Shown here piece by piece: positions 59,289-64,000 of a stretch of DNA of 64,000 bases. Each line of letters opens with the position of its first letter. Position 1 is the first letter of the stretch. The stretch is from assembly GCF_002982135.1 (NCBI RefSeq), contig NZ_CP019981.1, positions 1,054,001 to 1,118,000 on the forward strand. The letters run 5' to 3'. A program made the translations under genes and the position numbers. This DNA is from Pediococcus inopinatus (GTDB lineage: Bacteria; Bacillota; Bacilli; Lactobacillales; Lactobacillaceae). The notes under the pieces were generated by a model. That model searched no databases, was not told where the DNA came from, and saw only the letters and a list, made by a program, of their open reading frames with translations.

Positions 59289-59489
59289 TTGGTTGAAAGA
59301 TTAACTGGAGTTGTGGCTTTATTGTTGGCAATATGGCAATTCTATTCTGTTTACAGGACATTTAGGCACTTAAAGCAGCATGGCGGAAAGGAGACCTCTT
59401 CATTTATTTTAGTATCCTTATGGAGCGCTGCTTTCTTTGGCCTCATTATGGTTTTTATTGGTTTTATGCTGATGCTAAAGCAATTTTAA
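59289..59489 (+). CDS. Small two-TM protein beside a bacteriocin-like gene
   Basis: 66 residues from TTG 59289, which sits seven bases after a near-perfect AGGAAGGTGAT ribosome site; GTG 59280 is inside that site. Two membrane helices (LTGVVALLLAIWQFYSVY and LWSAAFFGLIMVFIGFMLML) flank a charged loop (RHLKQHGGKETS). Unknown family. Size, topology and its place before a leader-peptide gene fit a bacteriocin immunity or accessory protein; this is inference from context only. Confidence 0.6.
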   Translation: MVERLTGVVALLLAIWQFYSVYRTFRHLKQHGGKETSSFILVSLWSAAFFGLIMVFIGFMLMLKQF

Positions 59490-59687
59490 ATTAATTTAAA
59501 ATTGCTTGTGAATCTTTATGTGGAAGAGTGTATAACGCGGTTGATGAAGGTAGTGAGCGTCTTAAGAGCACGTTATTTTTGTTGGTGTGTTTTCGAAGTC
59601 TATGTAATCGTTTGCATTCAAAGACTTTTACTGTTTTTAGTAATAATAATCTCGATTTTACTATAATTAGTACAGGAGATAAATATT

Positions 59688-59858
59688 ATGAAAAGCTTAG
59701 ATAAAGTTTCTAAACTGGGTGTAGAATTATCAGAAAATGATTTGAAGACTATCGAAGGTAGAACGAGCTACAAAAATAAATGGTGGTATAAGACTCTTAC
59801 CGCAATCAGAAAAGTAGCCGAAGAAGGATCCGACCTTTGGCAATTAAAATTTCCGTAG
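59688..59858 (+). CDS. Bacteriocin-like or pheromone-like precursor peptide (56 aa)
   Basis: Short gene with ribosome site AGGAGA, a TATAAT at 59671-59676 and its own terminator. The leader LSENDLKTIEGR matches the double-glycine pattern LSxxELxxIxGG except that the last Gly is Arg. The putative mature part, about 31 residues, is cationic and aromatic (TSYKNKWWYKTLTAIRKVAE, then EGSDLWQLKFP) and could form an amphipathic helix. No processing ABC transporter is in the window. It could be a bacteriocin, an inducing peptide, or a dead remnant. Confidence 0.6.
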   Translation: MKSLDKVSKLGVELSENDLKTIEGRTSYKNKWWYKTLTAIRKVAEEGSDLWQLKFP

Positions 59859-59892
59859 AATTCTGAAGTTGGTAATTTAAAAAAAGACTTTG

Positions 59893-59937
59893 AGGCGATG
59901 AATTGGTTTGTTACTAACAATTTATCGCCTTTTATTT
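59893..59937 (+). terminator. Terminator after the bacteriocin-like gene
   Basis: AGGCGATGAATTG / CAATTTATCGCCT hairpin followed by TTTATTT. Confidence 0.85.
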
Positions 59938-60001
59938 GAATGAATGGTAGTGAAATTATAAACATGATTAAATTTAAAAGGACTCAGGACAGTGAGTACA
60001 C

Positions 60002-60840
60002 TGGATTTAAGTCAAGAATCTGGACACGTTTATGTATAATTTAAGCAACTAATTTTTCTTTTTCATTTGGGGTTAAATAATCGATGCTGCTATGAGTCCA
60101 ATTGCTATTATAAAAGCCCTCAATGTAGCTAAATAAGGCATAAGTTGCTGCTTTAAAGTTTTGATAATGATGCTGATAAACTTCTTTCTTCTTAAGACTG
60201 GCATGAAATGATTCTAAAACTGAGTTGTCATATGGACAACCAAGCCTGCTATAAGAATGGCGGATACCACGTTCCGTCAGCAGTTCTTCAAAGCTGGTGC
60301 TTCGATATTGGCTCCCTAAATCGGTATGCACAATCAGCTTATCCGTGATTGTTCTAGTTTCAAAAGCTTGTTGTAAAGTATCGTTCACAAGATTGGCAGT
60401 CATATGGCGACTCAGTTTGTGGGCAATAATCTTACGTGAATATAGGTCTTGAATGCTTGATAAATAACACCAGCCATCAGCTTTGGTGTGAATATAAGTA
60501 ATATCAGCCCACCACTTCTGATTGGGAGCTGTTTTACTAAAATCTTGTGAAAGAATATTTGGATAATCAAAGTTATCAAGGTCATTTGCCTGTTGGTAAT
60601 GCCATTTTTTACGCGTAATTAATTTGAGTTCCATTCTTCGCATCAAACGTTGCACTAATTTAATACTGACGCTTTTACCTTCTTTATGGAGTTCTTTTAG
60701 AATTTTAGGATTCCATCCTGATAGAGTTTGACAATCATTTTCTTGAAATCAACTGAGTATTTCTGCTTTGGTCATAAAAACACGATCCTTCCTATAATGG
60801 AATTATACTAAATCGTGTCCATGAATTCATACTACATTCA
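60002..60840 (-). mobile_element. Deleted IS3-family copy (839 bp)
   Basis: Both ends match the intact element at 50185 (TGAATGTAGTATGAAT at 60840 and TGGATTTAAGTC at 60002), but about 390 bp are missing, joining early orfA to PKIL in orfB near 60711. The OrfA start also has an extra base, so OrfA is frameshifted. The OrfB DDE residues remain (60041-60710; WWADITY, HTDLGSQ, DNSVLESFH). Flanking triplets CAC and ATC differ, so there is no target duplication. It cuts the MFS gene to its right. Confidence 0.88.
60041..60655 (-). pseudogene. Truncated IS3-family OrfB
   Basis: C-terminal 204 residues of OrfB, clearly homologous to the intact copy at 50480-51376 but with many substitutions (for example KKWHYQQANDLDNFDYPNIL). 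The catalytic triad is kept, but the OrfA part and frameshift site are deleted, so no functional transposase is expected from this copy. Confidence 0.85.
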
Positions 60841-61075
60841 ATCCTACTTGAAAAACCAACGTTAACTCCAAAGTGTGCCTAGGATTGAAATTATCCACAA
60901 TGGTACCAATAATCGCACCAAACATAATTACAGGCAATGTTTGTAAAATTGTCATGATTCCCATATATGAAGCTGATTTTGTAATTGCATAAACAATCAT
61001 TGGGATCGCAAGGTAATAAAAGTTTTGACCAATACTGTTTAATCCATAAAAGAATATAAATGATTTCTTATTCAT
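60841..61075 (-). pseudogene. MFS transporter, 5' fragment truncated by IS
   Basis: First 78 residues of an MFS permease: two helices (FIFFYGLNSIGQNFYYLAI and YMGIMTILQTLPVIMFGAI) with motif A, GTIVDNFNPRHTLE. The frame runs into the IS end and stops at 60827. The rest of the gene (about 320 codons) is absent from the other side of the IS. Its ATG overlaps the upstream permease by eight bases, so it was the last, coupled gene of the operon. A drug- or product-efflux role is likely but inferred. Confidence 0.8.
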
Positions 61076-62030
61076 TTTTCGACATTTTAAGTTTATCGGA
61101 TTTGATATGTCTTAACTTTTGAATAAACAACGCGATTAACATTAGAATTACAACCACGCCTCTAAAACTGGCCAACCAAGTCCAAAGGGTTAATATCCCT
61201 AATGATTTTAAAAACGGCCAAAGCAGACATCCCAAAAGTGCGAAAAACAATCCTCCTCTCATATTGTTTTTCAGTGCATATGCATTAGGCTGTATAGTTG
61301 AAGTTGCAATCATTATTACCAATAAAAAGAGTGACAATCCAACACTATTACTAAGCTTATATTTAGAAAGAACAAATATTAATAACATATACATTCCAAA
61401 GAAAATACCATGGAAAACAAATGCACCATACCGTTTTTCTTCATCAATTTTTTGTGCTCTAATCCAACCCTGTAAATCAACGAATGGACTACACATCAGA
61501 AGAGCACCTGCATAAAATGACCACGATACATCTTGGCTTTTTCCAAAAAAGTGTTCAACTGTATTGCCTGGTCCTTTGGGAATCAATATGATAATTACCG
61601 CGAGAAACACGAATACAATCAACCACTGAACCACATTACTATACAATACAACGTTAAACAGATTATGATATACACTTAAGACAAAAACTGTTCCACATAC
61701 CATTGTGATAAAAGTAGCCACGGTTGAAGAAATTCCAACTAACGTCCCCATTTGATAAATGGCCTGTAAATTTATTATAATCGAAAAAAACTGAACTATT
61801 AGTACAAAATATAACAATAAACGATTTTTTTCTAACATTTTCTTTAGCTCTATTAAGTTTTTAAATAATAACCCAAATACGGGAACTGCAATGGTGTTGA
61901 AAAAAGCCCACACTGCAAATGGTACAATGCCTTTTCCTTGTATTAAGGTGTAAGTAAGTAGAAAGGAAACTCCCCACGCCCAACTTGCTGCTGAACTCAA
62001 TCCTAAGCTAATCGTTCGTCCCATAATCAT
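61068..62030 (-). CDS. Polytopic permease of an unrecognised cluster
   Basis: 320 residues, about nine or ten membrane helices, with few charged loops. GLSSAASWAWGVSFLLTY near the start and GALLMCSPFVDLQGWIRAQ in the middle resemble sodium-solute symporter (APC superfamily) helices, but it is shorter than usual symporters. Substrate unknown. ATG 62030 follows the HisRS-like stop directly; ATG 62024 is also possible with the GGAG site. Second-last gene of the operon that begins outside the window. Confidence 0.7.
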   Translation of the reverse strand: MIMGRTISLGLSSAASWAWGVSFLLTYTLIQGKGIVPFAVWAFFNTIAVPVFGLLFKNLIELKKMLEKNRLLLYFVLIVQFFSIIINLQAIYQMGTLVGISSTVATFITMVCGTVFVLSVYHNLFNVVLYSNVVQWLIVFVFLAVIIILIPKGPGNTVEHFFGKSQDVSWSFYAGALLMCSPFVDLQGWIRAQKIDEEKRYGAFVFHGIFFGMYMLLIFVLSKYKLSNSVGLSLFLLVIMIATSTIQPNAYALKNNMRGGLFFALLGCLLWPFLKSLGILTLWTWLASFRGVVVILMLIALFIQKLRHIKSDKLKMSKNE

Positions 62031-63245
62031 TCATCTCCAATTCAACTTTTTTTTATCATGAGTAGCTAAGTCTTCTAATTCTGCAGTCCTTCTTTTCATC
62101 TCGTATTCTCCAAGAACCATGAAATAGTCAAATGAATCACAATACGCTCTTTTCTTTGAACGTGAAATCGAATAAGGTGCATCATCTTCGATAAATTCAA
62201 TTCCTAATGAAACACAAGAACGGAGGTTTTCTAACATCAAATAAAAATCCTCTTTTTTGATATGTCCCATTTTTACTAATGCTCGTTTGGGTAAGTCTTT
62301 TCCAACGTAATTGTCTAGTACTGCTTCTAAACAGATTGCAACCCCGCCACATTGGGAGGAATATCCAAGAATCTTTGATGAAAATTCACTATCATTACCA
62401 CCATCTAAAAATGGACTACCAGAAGTATCTAAACACTTATAATATCTGTTTTCAAAAATTTCGGAACCACGAAAATCAAAAAAATTAAACGTTGTGTCTA
62501 GTTTCACCCCTAAAATTTTTAAACGCTCTTGCAAATTCTTAAATCTAATAAGAAAAACCGACAAATTATGGACCTGACAATACTCGATTAGTTCATTAGT
62601 TGTTAAAGCTTGGTTAAAATATGCAAATTTTAAAAATTCGATAGATTTCTTTGGTAACTTCAATGTTTTTGTTAAATAAGTTAGTGGATCACTTTCCATT
62701 CGAATCTTGTAAAGCACTTCTTTGTAATCACCAAAGTCTAGTAAAATATTCTTCCATATCGCAAAGTCATTGACACTAATCTTGTAGTTAGGTTTTATAT
62801 TATTTATGATTTTATCTAGAATTAACAAAACGTTTATTTCTATGTCCTCTGGACTATTTGCACCAACGATTTCAAAACAATATTGTGAAAACTCTCTTCG
62901 TTTTTTATTACGTCGAAAAACTTTTATGTTTGAGCATATTTTTTTTGATTTTCTATAGTACCTTGCATAATAGAAACGCAATATAGACAAAGTCGAGTCA
63001 GACGTTAGCGCGATATCTTTCCTTTTTTGACTTTTGATTTCATATATTTTGCCCTTAGCTGCTTTTGCAAACTGGCTAAGTTCACTGTACATAAAAGGAG
63101 AGGTCTTAATCATTTCAAAACCACAAGATCTAGCAATACTTTCCAACATATATAAGATTTCTAAATATTTCGTATAATGTTTTTCATCTATGTCATAAGT
63201 GCCACGTGGATAATTTAAAATAGCATTTCTAGTGTTTTTTCTCAT
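62031..63245 (-). CDS. Histidyl-tRNA-synthetase-like paralogue
   Basis: Class II synthetase-fold protein, 404 residues, related to HisRS and HisZ. It has NYPRGTYDID near the start and LTSDSTLSILR at 80-90. The motif 2 region is 110-128 (VFRRNKKRREFSQ, CFEIVG) with Arg111, Gln121 and Glu125 kept. DGGND is at 281-285 and motif 3-like GVAICLEAV at 301-309, with Ala where HisRS has Arg. The RGLDYY histidine loop is absent. The C-terminus (about 319-400) keeps an anticodon-domain-like strand order (VLGEYEMKRRTAELEDLAT). Not the housekeeping enzyme. It may make an amino-acyl adenylate for a small-molecule pathway with the upstream ligase. Confidence 0.8.
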   Translation of the reverse strand: MRKNTRNAILNYPRGTYDIDEKHYTKYLEILYMLESIARSCGFEMIKTSPFMYSELSQFAKAAKGKIYEIKSQKRKDIALTSDSTLSILRFYYARYYRKSKKICSNIKVFRRNKKRREFSQYCFEIVGANSPEDIEINVLLILDKIINNIKPNYKISVNDFAIWKNILLDFGDYKEVLYKIRMESDPLTYLTKTLKLPKKSIEFLKFAYFNQALTTNELIEYCQVHNLSVFLIRFKNLQERLKILGVKLDTTFNFFDFRGSEIFENRYYKCLDTSGSPFLDGGNDSEFSSKILGYSSQCGGVAICLEAVLDNYVGKDLPKRALVKMGHIKKEDFYLMLENLRSCVSLGIEFIEDDAPYSISRSKKRAYCDSFDYFMVLGEYEMKRRTAELEDLATHDKKKLNWR

Positions 63246-63250
63246 ATGAT

Positions 63251-64000
63251 TTATCTCTTAATCTTTCCAGTAATCGTAGATTCAAAAGCATTTACAAATT
63301 TAATTTTTTTCGGTCGATAGTAGGCCGTAAGAGTGCTGTTTATATATTGAACAATACTGTTGTGGTAGTCTGCATTTGCAATAACTTCAAGATTAAAATT
63401 TTCTCCGTAGATAACATCTGGAATTCTTTTTGCATACGCTGCTTCTACATGTTCGTCTTCCAAAATAATTTTTTCAATTTCAAATGGATTAATCTTCACC
63501 CCCCCTTTATTGATGGTAAGAGTTTTTCGTGAAAGAACATGGAGATCTCCATCGTCGTCAATATACCCTAGATCACCGGTATTGATCCAATGGTCCTCCT
63601 GATCTAAAGTTGTTGGATAATATCCATTCATAATTCTGGGCGACGAAATTAATATTTCTCCAATACCATCTATGCTTTTGTTCTTAATTATCACTTGAAT
63701 ATTGTTTAAAGGCTTTCCGACAGAGTCCATCCTATTAAAATCTCTTCCATAGTATAAAGTACAAACTGCCGTGGTTTCCACCATGCCATAAGCATTTGCA
63801 ATTGAAGTGTTTCGTAGGGTTGACAACAAACGTTTAGTATTGTGCACGTTTAATATTTCACCACCACTAATAATGCACCGTAAATTTCTTAATGGGCGAA
63901 TTGTCGTACTATATTGCCGTACAATTTTATTCAGCATTGTCGGTACTCCAACAGTCATTGTGGCATTATAGTAGTCTAATTCATCAAAGAAATGTTCATA
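63251..64000 (-). CDS. Acyl-adenylate-forming (ANL) ligase, C-terminal part
   Basis: AMP-dependent synthetase/ligase; 249 residues are visible and the frame is open to the right edge, so the N-terminal half is outside. Motif A5 is NAYGMVETT, A7 is INTGDLGYIDDDGDL, A8 is SRKTLTINKGGVKINPFEIE, and the catalytic lysine motif A10 is TITGKIKR, so the visible part looks competent. It would activate a carboxylic acid (fatty, aryl or amino acid) as the adenylate and pass it to CoA or a carrier protein. Five bases separate it from the HisRS-like gene, so the two are co-translated. Confidence 0.88.
   Translation of the reverse strand, partial: YEHFFDELDYYNATMTVGVPTMLNKIVRQYSTTIRPLRNLRCIISGGEILNVHNTKRLLSTLRNTSIANAYGMVETTAVCTLYYGRDFNRMDSVGKPLNNIQVIIKNKSIDGIGEILISSPRIMNGYYPTTLDQEDHWINTGDLGYIDDDGDLHVLSRKTLTINKGGVKINPFEIEKIILEDEHVEAAYAKRIPDVIYGENFNLEVIANADYHNSIVQYINSTLTAYYRPKKIKFVNAFESTITGKIKR

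Noticed and set aside
62031..63245. Housekeeping HisS or histidine-biosynthesis HisZ
   Set aside because: Key HisRS residues are missing, no his genes are near, and HisZ normally lacks the C-terminal domain kept here.

Overview
The window comes from an AT-rich, low-GC Gram-positive chromosome, almost certainly a Lactobacillaceae lactic acid bacterium. The support is the complete Firmicutes dcw cell-division cluster, the spx-mecA-coiA-pepF-spxH-relQ-nadK block, small lactobacillar families such as DUF1831 and DUF4044, strong AGGAGG-type ribosome sites, a T-box in front of ileS, and IS3 and ISL3 family elements. I cannot name the genus. Nearly all genes lie on the minus strand.

Region 1 (1-10.9 kb) starts with the tail of an MFS permease. 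It continues with a fructose operon (fruR-fruK-fruA), an AI-2E-type membrane protein, prs, and recD2 with a TPR protein and a histidine phosphatase. A tandem 114-bp palindromic repeat follows (10901-11128). Region 2 (11.2-19.1 kb) holds mnmA, iscS-type desulfurase with DUF1831, mtnN, a Nudix hydrolase, a cold-shock protein and ileS with its T-box leader. Region 3 (19.1-33.3 kb) is the division and wall cluster: mraZ, rsmH, ftsL, a PASTA transpeptidase, mraY, murD, murG, ftsQ, ftsA, ftsZ, sepF, yggT, ylmH, divIVA. Three 10-bp-spaced MraZ boxes lie in its promoter. Region 4 (33.5-43.3 kb) holds ftsK, RNA methyltransferases, an orphan glucitol-type EIIA, a lactonase, cutC and mgtE. Region 5 (42.4-50.0 kb) is the stress and proteolysis-adaptor block.

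Region 6 (50.2-64.0 kb) is accessory. It has an intact 1231-bp IS3-family element with a 3-bp target duplication, an orphan metallo-hydrolase and an orphan 169-aa gene. A 1435-bp ISL3-family element with an 8-bp duplication has split a terminator. A copY-copB copper module is controlled by a perfect 17-bp palindrome that contains two cop boxes. tRNA-Cys marks the edge of a decayed segment. This segment carries a 92-bp mini-IS, a small two-TM protein and an unannotated 56-codon bacteriocin-like peptide whose leader ends Gly-Arg instead of Gly-Gly.

The most interesting part is the right end, 60.8-64.0 kb. It is a tightly packed minus-strand operon of an acyl-adenylating (ANL) ligase, a divergent histidyl-tRNA-synthetase paralogue, a polytopic permease and an MFS transporter cut off by a deleted IS3 copy. 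The paralogue keeps the motif 2 residues expected to hold ATP and an alpha-amino group, but lacks the motif 3 arginine and the histidine-recognition loop. I read this as the end of a small-molecule biosynthesis and transport cluster that I do not recognise. Its beginning lies outside the window.
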